This document shows, piece after piece, positions 7,137 through 15,662 of a DNA stretch of 18,292 bases (position 1 is its first letter; the number at the start of each line of letters is the position of its first letter). The translations under genes were made by a program, and so were the position numbers. The DNA is from UBA7672 sp038326205. Lineage in GTDB: Bacteria; Pseudomonadota; Alphaproteobacteria; Caulobacterales; Hyphomonadaceae. The notes beneath the pieces were generated by a model that did not search any database, had not been told where the DNA came from, and saw only the letters and a list, made by a program, of their open reading frames with translations. Where the stretch lies: contig JBBQJV010000075.1 in the NCBI GenBank assembly GCA_038326205.1, positions 1-18,292 on the forward strand, in the 5' to 3' direction.

Positions 7137-9212
7137 ATGCCTTGCTACTATTCATTTAGTTTGGCGTCAATTCTGGCGGTGGTGCTGGCTATGCCAGCGC
7201 ATGCGCAGGAGACGCTGCCGACTGCCGGACCGGTGGCTGCGTCCGGGCAGCAGGGAGTGATCGCGTACACTCCAGAGGATTTCGCCACGTCGCGCCTGAA
7301 CACCGCGCTGGAGATGATCAGCCGAATTCCCGGTTTCGCTTTCACCAATGGCGACCAGGTGCGCGGCTTTGCGGGCGCGGCGGGCAACGTGCTGATTGAT
7401 GGCCAGCGGCCAACCACCAAGTCGGACTCCCTTGGCGAAGTGTTGGCGCGTATCCCGATCGCGCAGGTCCAGCGCATCGACCTGATCCGCGGCGGCGCCT
7501 CGGGCATTGATATGCAGGGCCAGAGCGTGATCGTGAACGTGATCCGCAAGAAGGAGGATTCCTTCCAGCAGGTGATCACGGCGAACAGCTTCCTGTTCAC
7601 AGAAACAGGCCACACAATTCCGGGCTGGAACTATCAGGCGACGCGGCGGTCGGGCGAACACCAGTTCGAATTCCAGATCGGTCGTGGAATCTCGATGGAC
7701 GATTCAGTGGGCACGGGTTTCAGGACGACACTGGACGTGCCGTCGAACACGACCGTCTTCGAAAAAGTGGATACCGAAGGCGATGGGCCGGTGCACAGCG
7801 TACGCGGCAGCTACAAGGGACCGTTGTTCGAAGGAACCTTGAGCCTCAACGGCTCGCTCTCAACCGACGAGTTCAAGAACGAGTCACACTACATCAATGC
7901 AACGAACGACAAGCGTTTTGTAAGCCGCAGCGCCAATGACCGTGGCGAGGTCGGCGTTAACTATAAGCGCGCGATGGGTGACGCGTTCGAACTGGAAGTT
8001 CTCGGGCTTTCGAAGATTGCCAAAGGCTCTGGCGACAGCGTCGGTATCGATAACGGCGATGTCGGCACGTTTCAGTTAGATGCCGAAGCGGGGGAAACAA
8101 TTGGTCGTGGCGTGCTGCGCTACAAGCTCTCGACCGAAATTTCGTTCGAAGGCGGTGGCGAGCTGGCTTTCAATTATCGTGACCAGCAGGTGGCGCTTTT
8201 CGACAACGGAACGCCAATTCCACTACCCGCAACTGATGTCCGCGTGGAAGAAGTGCGCGGCGAGGCGTTTGTGCAAGGGACATGGCGGATATCCCCCGAA
8301 TGGTCCCTCGAAGGCGGCGTGCGTGTTGAGCAATCAACCATCAAGCAGACCGGCGACAACCCCAACGAGCGCTCCTTCACCTACCCCAAGCCCCGCCTTG
8401 TTGCGACCTGGTCCCCGACGAAGGACGACCAGCTGCGCGTGCGCGTCGAGCGTGAAGTCGGACAGCTGAATTTTCGGGACTTCAGCTCCAGCGTTGACCT
8501 CAATTCCAACCAGACAAACACGGCTAACAGGGACCTCAGGCCCGACAAGACCTGGATCTACGAGGCGGCCTACGAGAAGCGCTTCTGGGATGGCGCGGCA
8601 GCCGTTGTCACACTTCGCCACGACGAAATCACGGACGTCTTCGACCTGTTCCCGTACAGAATCCCAAATCCCAACGGCCCCCCCGGTTCCACGATTTTCG
8701 TCCAGGGACCGGGCAACATTGGGTCTGGCAAGAACGACTCCGTTTCGATGAACCTCACGCTGCCTCTTGCCAATTTCGGCCTGAAGGGGGGCGAGATCAA
8801 AGTTGAGTCGACCTGGCAGGACAGCGAGGTCACCGATCCTCTGACTAATCAGAAGCGCCGCATTTCGGGTCAGCGCCCCAACGACATCAACATCAACTTT
8901 CGGCAAGACCTGCCCAACCTCAACCTGACGTTCGGCTTCGGCTGGTTCCCAGGCTGGAGCGAGAAGTACTATTACCTTGACGAGATACAGGCCCTGCACC
9001 TGCGCAATTATTTCTCGTCGTTCATCGAGTACAAACCGAACCCAGGCTTCTCGTTGCGCGCCGAGCTGAACAATCTGGATCCGTTCCAATTCACGATTGA
9101 ACGGCAAATTTTCGACGACACCCGCGACATTGGCAATCTGCAGACGATCGAATCCGAACTTAGAAACTCGCAGATGCTAGGCTTCGTTCGCGCCCGATGG
9201 ACGCTCGGTTAG
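7137..9212 (+). CDS. TonB-dependent-receptor-like outer membrane beta-barrel protein
   Basis: A 691-residue protein with a signal peptide (residues 1-23, cleavage after AHA before QE). A plug-like domain occupies roughly 45-135: PEDFATSRLNTALEMISRIP, then VRGFAGAAGNVLIDGQRP and IDLIRGGASGIDMQGQ. These are the hallmark pieces of TonB-receptor plugs. The remainder is alternating, aromatic-rich strand sequence fitting an outer-membrane barrel of the OMP_b-brl_3 kind. I see no convincing TonB box in the mature N-terminus, and the protein ends WTLG rather than with a terminal Phe. ATG 7137 has GGAGA eight bases upstream. The neighbours are housekeeping genes on both sides, so it is probably a single-gene unit under its own promoter. 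Substrate unknown. Confidence 0.82.
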   Translation: MPCYYSFSLASILAVVLAMPAHAQETLPTAGPVAASGQQGVIAYTPEDFATSRLNTALEMISRIPGFAFTNGDQVRGFAGAAGNVLIDGQRPTTKSDSLGEVLARIPIAQVQRIDLIRGGASGIDMQGQSVIVNVIRKKEDSFQQVITANSFLFTETGHTIPGWNYQATRRSGEHQFEFQIGRGISMDDSVGTGFRTTLDVPSNTTVFEKVDTEGDGPVHSVRGSYKGPLFEGTLSLNGSLSTDEFKNESHYINATNDKRFVSRSANDRGEVGVNYKRAMGDAFELEVLGLSKIAKGSGDSVGIDNGDVGTFQLDAEAGETIGRGVLRYKLSTEISFEGGGELAFNYRDQQVALFDNGTPIPLPATDVRVEEVRGEAFVQGTWRISPEWSLEGGVRVEQSTIKQTGDNPNERSFTYPKPRLVATWSPTKDDQLRVRVEREVGQLNFRDFSSSVDLNSNQTNTANRDLRPDKTWIYEAAYEKRFWDGAAAVVTLRHDEITDVFDLFPYRIPNPNGPPGSTIFVQGPGNIGSGKNDSVSMNLTLPLANFGLKGGEIKVESTWQDSEVTDPLTNQKRRISGQRPNDININFRQDLPNLNLTFGFGWFPGWSEKYYYLDEIQALHLRNYFSSFIEYKPNPGFSLRAELNNLDPFQFTIERQIFDDTRDIGNLQTIESELRNSQMLGFVRARWTLG

Positions 9213-9303
9213 GTATGCTGAGGACAGCGCTTTCCGGACCGTGGAACCCCGATTCTGCTGTCCGGAGCGCCCCTTGAAAGACCAATCCTCGCCTTGCCAC
9301 TGG

Positions 9304-9325
9304 TTTCGACCCCTGCGGGGCGAAA
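9304..9325. other. Hairpin in the receptor-gyrA gap
   Basis: TTTCG-CCCC (9304-9308, 9310-9313; A9309 bulged) pairs with GGGG-CGAAA (9317-9325) around a three-base loop. Just upstream, GGACAGC and GCTGTCC near 9221 and 9280 form another inverted repeat. Either could end the receptor transcript, but neither is followed by a U-run. Confidence 0.3.
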
Positions 9326-9375
9326 AACGACAATAAAATGAGGCGCTATCGGTTGTGGATCAACGCGCCGAAACG

Positions 9376-9395
9376 TTTGTGTGGCGCTGCACAAA
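9376..9395. repeat. Short inverted repeat upstream of gyrA
   Basis: TTTGTG (9376-9381) and CACAAA (9390-9395) form a perfect 6-bp dyad with an 8-base spacer, 63 bases before the gyrA start. It sits where the gyrA promoter should be. It could be a protein-binding site; a chance occurrence is possible. Confidence 0.25.
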
Positions 9396-9457
9396 TAGGC
9401 TAGAAGTAAGGATCAAATCCCAGCGGCTTTGCCGCCCCGTACCCGGACGTTTCCTGC

Positions 9458-12262
9458 TTGACCGACACACCTGACGAAACCGCCCCCGAGGGCGCTAAAG
9501 GCGCGAACGGAGCTGGCGAAGTTGCGCCAATCTCGATCACGACCGAGCTGAAGAAGTCGTATCTCGACTACGCGATGAGCGTGATCGTTTCGCGGGCTCT
9601 GCCGGACGTGCGGGACGGCCTGAAGCCGGTGCATCGCCGCATCCTCTATTCGATGTTCGACATCGGCATGACGCCCGACAAATCGTACTCGAAATCGGCG
9701 CGTGCTGTCGGCGACGTGCTGGCGCGTTTCCACCCGCACGGGGACCAGTCGGTCTATGACGCGCTGGTCCGGATGGCGCAGCCCTTCTCAATGGGGCTGA
9801 TGCTAATCGACGGCCAGGGTAACTTCGGTTCGATCGACAACGATCCGCCGGCAGCCATGCGCTATACCGAATGCCGTATGACCAAGGCCGCGATGGGCCT
9901 GATGGCGAACATCCGCGAGGATGCTGTCGACTTCATCCCCAACTACGACGGCAAGGAAACCGAGCCGAGCGTCATGCCGGCGACTTTCCCGAACCTGCTG
10001 GTCAACGGCGCGGGCGGCATCGCCGTAGGCATGGCGACCAACATACCACCACATAACCTCCGTGAAATCATTGAGGCGACACTGGCGCTGATCGAAAATC
10101 CCGCGATGGAAGATGCGGCGCTTCTCGACATCGTGCCGGGGCCCGACTTTCCCACGGGCGGCCTGATCATCGGCCGCGCGGGATCGCGGAATGGCCTGAT
10201 GACCGGGCGCGGCTCGGTGATCATGCGGGCCAGGACGGAGATCGAGACATTGAAGGGTGGCCGAGAGGCGATCATCGTTTCCGAGGTTCCGTTTCAGGTG
10301 AACAAGGCCGGCATGGTCGAGAAGATCGCCGAACTTGTGCGCGAGAAGAAGATCGAAGGCATTTCCGATCTGCGTGACGAGAGCGATCGCACCGGCATCC
10401 GCATGGTGATCGAGATCAAGCGGGATTCCTCTGCTGATATCGTGCTGAACAATCTCTATCGCCTGACGCCGATGCAGACCTCGTTCGGCGTCAACATGCT
10501 GGCCCTGAATGGCGGTCGGCCCGAATTGCTGAACCTGCGTTCTATGCTGCAGGCCTTCATCCGTTTCCGCGAGGAAGTGGTGGCGCGGCGCACCAAGTTC
10601 CAGCTCAACAAGGCGCGCGACCGGGCGCACGTGTTGATCGGTCTTGCGCTGGCTGTCGCCAACATCGACGAGATCATCAGGATCATCCGCTATTCGGCCG
10701 ACCCCGATTCTGCCCGGGTAGCACTGCTCGAGCGCGCATGGCCTGCGATGGACATGGGTCCGCTGATTGGCCTGATCGCCGATCGCCGCACGGTGATGAA
10801 CGACAAGGGCGAGATCAGGCTTTCGGACGAACAGGCCCGCGCCATTCTCGCGCTGCAACTGTCCCGCCTGACCAATCTTGGCCGTGACGAAATCGGCAAG
10901 GAAGCGTCTGGCTTGTCCGAGCAGATCAAGGACCTGCTCGACATCCTGTCTTCGCGCGCCCGCGTGCTGGCTATCATCAAGAACGAGTTGACCGACTATC
11001 GCGACAGGTTCGGCGTGCCGCGCCGTTCTGAATTCGTCGAGGCTGACCTCGATCTTGAGGACGAAGCCTTCATCGAGAAAGAAGACATGGTCGTCATGGT
11101 CACCCATGGCGGTTATGTGAAGCGAACGGCGCTGTCGGCTTACCGCACGCAGAATCGCGGCGGCAAAGGCCGGGGCAGCATGGATACGAAAGAGGATGAT
11201 TTCATCATCCGCCTGTTCTCTGCAGACACCCACACCGAGATACTGTTCTTTTCCTCGACCGGCATGGCCTACAAGCAGAAGGTCTGGCGCTTGCCGCTGG
11301 GTACGCCGCAAGCGCGTGGCAAGGCGCTGGTCAACATCCTGCCGTTGAAGAATGGCGAGCGCATCACATCGGTGATGCCGCTGCCGCAGGACGAGGAAGA
11401 GCGCGCCAAGCTCAACATTCTGTTCGCGACCAAGTCTGGCGGTGTGCGCCGCAACCTGTTGACCGACTTCCTGTCGGTGAACCGCGCCGGCAAGATCGCC
11501 ATGAAACTGGACGATGACTCGGACGCCATCGTTGACGTACAGATCTGCGCGCCCGAAGATGACGTGTTGCTGACGACGGCCCTGGGCCAGTGCATCCGTT
11601 TCCCGGTGGAACAGGTGCGAGTGTTTACCGGCCGAACATCGACCGGCGTTCGCGGCATCAGGCTCGGTGCGGGCGATGCCCTGATCGCGATGAGCGTGCT
11701 GGGCAAGATCGATGTCACGCCGGCCGAGGCGCGAGCTTACCTGAAGCGCGCCAATGCCGCGCGAAAGGCCGAGGGCGATGAGATCGTCGACGACGCAGAT
11801 TTCGAAGAGGACGTGATCGCTGATGGCGAGGAAGCGGCGCCCGCGGCCGACGCCGCCGACGGTGAAAGTAACGGCGAGGTCGAACTGACCGAGGATCGGT
11901 TCAACCAGTTGAGCGCGGCCGCGCAATACATCCTGACCATCACCGACGAAGGGATGGGCAAGAGAGCTTCGGCTTTCGACTACCGTCGTACCGGGCGAGG
12001 CGGCAAAGGCCTGATCGCGCACAAGCTGTCCAAGGGCCAGAAGCTGGTCGCGAGCTTCCCGATCGGGAACGACGACGAAATCATGGTGGTGACAGACGCT
12101 GGCCAATTGATACGTTGCGCCGTGGATCAGGTTCGCATTGCGGGCCGTGCAACACAGGGCGTTCGCGTGCTGCGTGTGGCGGCTGGGGAGCGAGTTGTGT
12201 CCGTGGAGAGGCTGGAGGATCAAAGCGGTGACGAGACGGCCGGAAAGACGGGCGGCGGGTGA
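9458..12262 (+). CDS. gyrA: DNA gyrase subunit A
   Basis: This 934-residue subunit of the ATP-dependent enzyme introduces negative supercoils. Catalytic Tyr136 (AAMRYTECRM) corresponds to E. coli Tyr122. The quinolone-resistance region reads HPHGDQSVYDALVRMAQ, so the E. coli Ser83 position is Gln97 while Asp87 is kept (Asp101). The GyrA box is QNRGGKG, which supports gyrase rather than ParC. The C-terminal propeller is lengthened by an Ala/Asp/Glu-rich insert (about residues 767-812), explaining the extra length over the 875-residue E. coli protein. The TTG start is the only one available: the frame upstream closes at TAA 9407 with no ATG or GTG, and the next Met is inside the conserved YAMSVIV. 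The SD is weak. Confidence 0.97.
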   Translation: MTDTPDETAPEGAKGANGAGEVAPISITTELKKSYLDYAMSVIVSRALPDVRDGLKPVHRRILYSMFDIGMTPDKSYSKSARAVGDVLARFHPHGDQSVYDALVRMAQPFSMGLMLIDGQGNFGSIDNDPPAAMRYTECRMTKAAMGLMANIREDAVDFIPNYDGKETEPSVMPATFPNLLVNGAGGIAVGMATNIPPHNLREIIEATLALIENPAMEDAALLDIVPGPDFPTGGLIIGRAGSRNGLMTGRGSVIMRARTEIETLKGGREAIIVSEVPFQVNKAGMVEKIAELVREKKIEGISDLRDESDRTGIRMVIEIKRDSSADIVLNNLYRLTPMQTSFGVNMLALNGGRPELLNLRSMLQAFIRFREEVVARRTKFQLNKARDRAHVLIGLALAVANIDEIIRIIRYSADPDSARVALLERAWPAMDMGPLIGLIADRRTVMNDKGEIRLSDEQARAILALQLSRLTNLGRDEIGKEASGLSEQIKDLLDILSSRARVLAIIKNELTDYRDRFGVPRRSEFVEADLDLEDEAFIEKEDMVVMVTHGGYVKRTALSAYRTQNRGGKGRGSMDTKEDDFIIRLFSADTHTEILFFSSTGMAYKQKVWRLPLGTPQARGKALVNILPLKNGERITSVMPLPQDEEERAKLNILFATKSGGVRRNLLTDFLSVNRAGKIAMKLDDDSDAIVDVQICAPEDDVLLTTALGQCIRFPVEQVRVFTGRTSTGVRGIRLGAGDALIAMSVLGKIDVTPAEARAYLKRANAARKAEGDEIVDDADFEEDVIADGEEAAPAADAADGESNGEVELTEDRFNQLSAAAQYILTITDEGMGKRASAFDYRRTGRGGKGLIAHKLSKGQKLVASFPIGNDDEIMVVTDAGQLIRCAVDQVRIAGRATQGVRVLRVAAGERVVSVERLEDQSGDETAGKTGGG

Positions 12263-12305
12263 ACCTCGCCCCGTGCGTGGCGCCCGGACTGGCGCTAGGC
12301 CTGTA

Positions 12306-12821
12306 GTGCGCGGCGCCACGAAGCGTATCGGTCTCTATCCCGGGACATTTGATCCCATCACGAATGGCCATCTCGATATCATCGGCCGGGCCGTGAAGCT
12401 GGTCGACAAGCTGATTATTGGCGTGGCGATCAATGAGGGCAAAGGCCCGCTGTTCACGCTGGAAGAACGCACGAAGATGGTGCTGGACGAGGCGCGCAAG
12501 CTGTCCAACGGCACAGAGATCGAGGCGCGGCCTTTTGACAACCTGCTAATGCATTTTGCCGAAGAGTGCGAAGCCCAGATGATCATCCGCGGGCTACGGG
12601 CTGTTTCGGATTTCGAGTATGAATTTCAGATGGTTGCGATGAACCAACAGATGAACAAGGAGATCGAGACGGTCTTCCTGATGGCCGACCCCCATCATCA
12701 GGCCGTGTCCTCCCGACTGGTAAAAGAGATTGCGCGTCTCGGCGGAAGCGCCGATTTGTTTGTCCCTGCAGCGGTCCACACGCGACTGCTGGCCAAGTAC
12801 GGCCTCAAGAAGGGCAAGTAG
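12306..12821 (+). CDS. coaD: Phosphopantetheine adenylyltransferase
   Basis: The 171-residue protein catalyses the fourth step of coenzyme A synthesis, joining AMP from ATP to 4'-phosphopantetheine. The nucleotidyltransferase motif GTFDPITNGH lies near residues 13-22 (TNGH is the T/HxGH signature). RGLRAVSDFEYEFQMVAMN in the middle and VSSRLVKEIARLGG near the C-terminus are typical CoaD segments. The frame is open upstream into gyrA, but family length and similarity begin at GTG 12306; GTG 12273 is the alternative, and neither has a good SD. It lies 43 bases after gyrA and its TAG abuts the next gene's start, so gyrA-coaD-cyclophilins are likely co-transcribed. Confidence 0.94.
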   Translation: MRGATKRIGLYPGTFDPITNGHLDIIGRAVKLVDKLIIGVAINEGKGPLFTLEERTKMVLDEARKLSNGTEIEARPFDNLLMHFAEECEAQMIIRGLRAVSDFEYEFQMVAMNQQMNKEIETVFLMADPHHQAVSSRLVKEIARLGGSADLFVPAAVHTRLLAKYGLKKGK

Positions 12822-12822
12822 G

Positions 12823-13719
12823 ATGATTCGACATCTGCTGATCACGGTCGCGGCAGCGACCTCCCTGGCTGTTGGGGGATTGGCGGCGGCAGGAGCCGCG
12901 TGGGCGGAAGGCCCTGCGGACGATCCGGCGAACTGGCGCAAGGTCGATGCCGAAAACCTTTTGCAGCTGACTGTGAATGGCAAGGACATCCTGGTAGAGC
13001 TTCGGTCTGATGTGGCGCCCGGACACATCGCGCAGATCAAGACGGTCACGCGGGCGGGCGATTACGACAAAGTTCCTTTCCATCGCGTGATCAATGATTT
13101 CATGGCGCAGGGCGGCGACGTGGAACTGGCGCACCCGAAAGCCGCCTATCCGAACCTCAAGGCGGAATTTACCTGGGGCCGCGATCCGGCCAAGCAGAAA
13201 GTCACATGGCTGGGCATGACGCCCCAAGGCGACAAGATCGGCTATCTCGACGGTTTCCTGGTGCAGGGCCAGTCGGATGAACTGGCGGCGATCTCGTATC
13301 CCGCCGTGGCGCGGACGTGGATGCTGCATTGCGCCGGCGTGACCTCGATGGCGCGCTCCGATGATCCGAACAGCGCCGACACGCAATACTTCCTGATGCG
13401 CCAGCCGCGCACGGGCCCAACGGGACTCGACCAGAAGTATACACCGTGGGGCTGGGCCGTTACGGGCCTCGATGTCATCCGGGGCATCAAGCAAGGCAAG
13501 GACGAAGACAATGGGGTTCTGTCCAAAGGCACGGCCGATATCCTGACCAAGGCGGTCATCGTGGCGGACCTTCCGACCGCGAAACAACCCGTCGTTTATG
13601 TGCGGCGCACGGATGGTCCGGAATTCGCGGAAAAGCTTCCCGAGTTGGCGGTTACCGATCCAAACGAAGCATGCTACCTGCCCCGCGTTGAAGTCATCGT
13701 CGAAAGGGCGCAGCCGTGA
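12823..13719 (+). CDS. Secreted cyclophilin-type peptidyl-prolyl cis-trans isomerase
   Basis: A 298-residue cyclophilin with a signal peptide (residues 1-28, cleavage AWA before EG), so the enzyme works in the periplasm on proline bonds of exported proteins. Core motifs are FHRVINDFMAQGGD, SMARSDDPNSADTQYF and the LDQKYTPWG strand. The catalytic Arg of FHRV and the Phe and Gln of FMAQ are present. Between them it has an extra stretch (about residues 105-150, including TWGRDPAKQ and GFLVQGQSDELAA) that enlarges it well beyond the roughly 160-residue core, and a C-terminal extension of about 50 residues. The start at ATG 12823 is one base after the coaD stop. Its stop overlaps the next start as GTGA. 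Confidence 0.92.
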   Translation: MIRHLLITVAAATSLAVGGLAAAGAAWAEGPADDPANWRKVDAENLLQLTVNGKDILVELRSDVAPGHIAQIKTVTRAGDYDKVPFHRVINDFMAQGGDVELAHPKAAYPNLKAEFTWGRDPAKQKVTWLGMTPQGDKIGYLDGFLVQGQSDELAAISYPAVARTWMLHCAGVTSMARSDDPNSADTQYFLMRQPRTGPTGLDQKYTPWGWAVTGLDVIRGIKQGKDEDNGVLSKGTADILTKAVIVADLPTAKQPVVYVRRTDGPEFAEKLPELAVTDPNEACYLPRVEVIVERAQP

Positions 13720-14186
13720 TCGCAGCAGACAAAGAGAACACCCTAATCCTCACGCTGGATACCGGCGTCGTGACGATCGAACTGCTGACTGACAAGGCGC
13801 CTGGCCATGTCGAGCGCATCAAAGAACTCGTGCGCGAGGGCTTCTATGACGGCGTCGTTTTCCACCGTGTGATCGACGGCTTCATGGCGCAGGGCGGCGA
13901 TCCGACTGGCACTGGCATGGGTGGTTCCAAGAAGGACGACCTGCGCGCCGAGTTCAACGATGTCAGCCACCAGCGCGGCATCTGTTCCATGGCGCGGTCG
14001 AGCGCTCCAAACTCGGCCAACAGCCAGTTCTTCATCTGCCTGGATGACGCGTCGTTCCTCGACAAGAAATATACCGCCTGGGGCAAGGTCACGAGCGGCA
14101 TGGATTCTGTCGACGCGCTGCCCAAAGGCGAGCCGCCCAAAAAGCCGGGCAAGATCGTGTCGGCCAAGGTCGCTGCGGACACCTGA
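13716..14186 (+). CDS. ppiB: Cytoplasmic cyclophilin-type peptidyl-prolyl isomerase
   Basis: A 156-residue single-domain cyclophilin without signal peptide. The family core is complete: FHRVIDGFMAQGGDPTGTGMGG, then SMARSSAPNSANSQFFI and FLDKKYTAWGKV. The position of the human CypA active-site His126 is Tyr, as is usual in bacterial relatives. It starts at GTG 13716, overlapping the stop of the upstream secreted cyclophilin by four bases (GTGA), which implies translational coupling. The pair looks like an ancestral duplication specialised to two compartments. Confidence 0.93.
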   Translation: MIAADKENTLILTLDTGVVTIELLTDKAPGHVERIKELVREGFYDGVVFHRVIDGFMAQGGDPTGTGMGGSKKDDLRAEFNDVSHQRGICSMARSSAPNSANSQFFICLDDASFLDKKYTAWGKVTSGMDSVDALPKGEPPKKPGKIVSAKVAADT

Positions 14187-14250
14187 TCCGTCGCCTGACT
14201 GGCCACCGCAAGACTGGACGCTGCTGCGCTTGCGACATCGTTCCGTAACT

Positions 14251-14271
14251 GATCCGGCCCACAGCCGGGTC
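14251..14271 (+). terminator. Weak terminator-like hairpin after the cyclophilin genes
   Basis: GATCCGGC (14251-14258) pairs with GCCGGGTC (14264-14271), eight pairs with one T-G wobble and a CCACA loop. It lies 65 bases after the cyclophilin stop. There is no U-run, so a Rho-independent terminator is uncertain. An outer CATCGT/ACGATG pair (14236-14241, 14282-14287) encloses it just before the next gene's SD. Confidence 0.3.
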
Positions 14272-14303
14272 GAATCACGCGACGATGCTGCCGGAGAATG
14301 GCA

Positions 14304-14978
14304 ATGCCGCCTGAGAACCCACCCATCGTCATCGCACGCAAGCCGCAAGGTTTGCTTACGCGTCTGCGCAACTGGTTCTTCGCCGGTGTTGTGGTTGCGA
14401 CGCCGATCGCGATTACCATCTGGCTGGTCTGGAGTGTCGTCGTCCTGATCGACACGCAGATCGTGCCGCTGATCCCGAAATCGTGGAATCCGGAAACTTA
14501 CCTCACGTTTGAGTTGCCCGGCCTCGGGATCATCACGGCGGTCGTCGTGCTCACCCTGCTTGGCGCGCTGGTGACCAACCTGCTGGGCCAGCATGCGGTA
14601 AAGCTGGGCGAGAAACTTCTCGCGCGCGTGCCGCTGGTGCGTTCGATCTATTCGATTCTGAAGCAGGTGGTTGAGACGATCGCCTCCAACGATAGTTCGT
14701 CGTTTAAGGAGGCTGTGCTGGTCGAGTATCCGGGCAAGGGTCTGTGGGTGCTTGGTTTTGTGACCAGCCGGACGCCCGATCCCGAAATCGCGGGTCAGCT
14801 CGAAGGCATCGTCAGCGTTTTCGTGCCGAGTTCGCCGAACCCGGCGATGGGGCAGCTAGTTTACGTCACGCCGGAGCGAATTCGTAAGCTCGACATGCCG
14901 GTTGAGAAGGCAGCCAAGCTGGTGATCTCGTTCGGCATTCGCTCGGCAGAGCCGTCCGATATAAAAAAGAAGAACTAG
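14304..14978 (+). CDS. DUF502 family membrane protein
   Basis: A 224-residue protein of the DUF502 family. Two membrane helices at about residues 24-49 and 73-95 flank a short periplasmic loop. The C-terminal soluble half contains the family's conserved PLVRSIYSILKQVVE, VEYPGKGLWVLGFVT and VFVPSSPNPAMGQLVYV segments. The start at ATG 14304 is preferred to 14298 because GGAG (14293-14296) sits seven bases before the former and only one before the latter. The family often neighbours recG in alphaproteobacteria, as here, though on the opposite strand. Molecular function is unknown. Its TAG overlaps the stop of the convergent hydrolase. Confidence 0.9.
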   Translation: MPPENPPIVIARKPQGLLTRLRNWFFAGVVVATPIAITIWLVWSVVVLIDTQIVPLIPKSWNPETYLTFELPGLGIITAVVVLTLLGALVTNLLGQHAVKLGEKLLARVPLVRSIYSILKQVVETIASNDSSSFKEAVLVEYPGKGLWVLGFVTSRTPDPEIAGQLEGIVSVFVPSSPNPAMGQLVYVTPERIRKLDMPVEKAAKLVISFGIRSAEPSDIKKKN

Positions 14979-15646
14979 ACGTTCCTCAGAATCCAGTCTC
15001 GCGCCACATCGAGAATTTCATCAAGCACTTCGGGATCCTTGCGACCGCTTATTGCGGGCACGTGGAAGGAGTGGTCGGCGTTGTCCACGAGGTGCAGCTT
15101 TGCGCGCTTGCCGAGCCCCGCGACGACGGGTTTTAGCAATGGCGTTTCGGCAAGAGTGTCGGCTGTGCCCTGCAGGAACAGCATCGGGAGTTTCACTTTT
15201 GCCAGATGGTCAGCCCGGTCAAGGCCTGGCTTTCCGGAGGGATGAAGCGGCCATGCGAAGAAGACGAGGCCGCGGACACTCGGCAGCGGGATGCCTGCTT
15301 GCGCCTGCGATGTCATGCGTCCGCCAAATGATCGTCCGCCAGCGAATAGCGACAGGTCGCCTGCGAGTTTCTTGCCCTGCGCCACGGCCGCGCGGATGGC
15401 GAGGTGTGCAATCGCTGGACTGTCCGGCCGCTTCGAGCCGCGTTCCATATAGGGAAAGTTGAAGCGCAGGACCGCGATGCCGCGTGCTTCAAAGCCCTCC
15501 GCCGTGGCGGCCATGTGCGTGTGCGTCATCCCGGCGCCGGCGCCGTGGGCGAACACCAGCGCAGCTTTGGCGTCGCGCGGCTTGTCCCACAGCGCGGAGA
15601 CTTGGGTTGTTTCATTGACGCCGATGGAGATGGGCTTTGTCGTCAT
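14975..15646 (-). CDS. Alpha/beta hydrolase (KANL3/Tex30-like)
   Basis: A 223-residue small alpha/beta hydrolase. The first strand and oxyanion loop are VFAHGAGAGMTHTHM. The nucleophile is Ser106 in GGRSFGG, the acid is probably Asp163 in LQGTADTLAE, and the base His192 in DNADHSFHV. The compact fold without a lid and the GRSFGGRM elbow fit the KANL3/Tex30 or dienelactone-hydrolase-like group. Substrate unknown. It starts 16 bases after the recG stop on the same strand, so the two are probably one transcript. Its final TAG overlaps the DUF502 stop in the palindrome CTAG. Confidence 0.85.
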   Translation of the reverse strand: MTTKPISIGVNETTQVSALWDKPRDAKAALVFAHGAGAGMTHTHMAATAEGFEARGIAVLRFNFPYMERGSKRPDSPAIAHLAIRAAVAQGKKLAGDLSLFAGGRSFGGRMTSQAQAGIPLPSVRGLVFFAWPLHPSGKPGLDRADHLAKVKLPMLFLQGTADTLAETPLLKPVVAGLGKRAKLHLVDNADHSFHVPAISGRKDPEVLDEILDVARDWILRNV

Positions 15647-15662
15647 GGAAGCAATATCCCTG

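Noticed and set aside
9803..12319. An 838-codon open frame on the minus strand opposite gyrA
   Set aside because: It mirrors the gyrA coding frame in GC-rich DNA, where few stops arise on the opposite strand. It has no recognisable domain and gyrA is certain.
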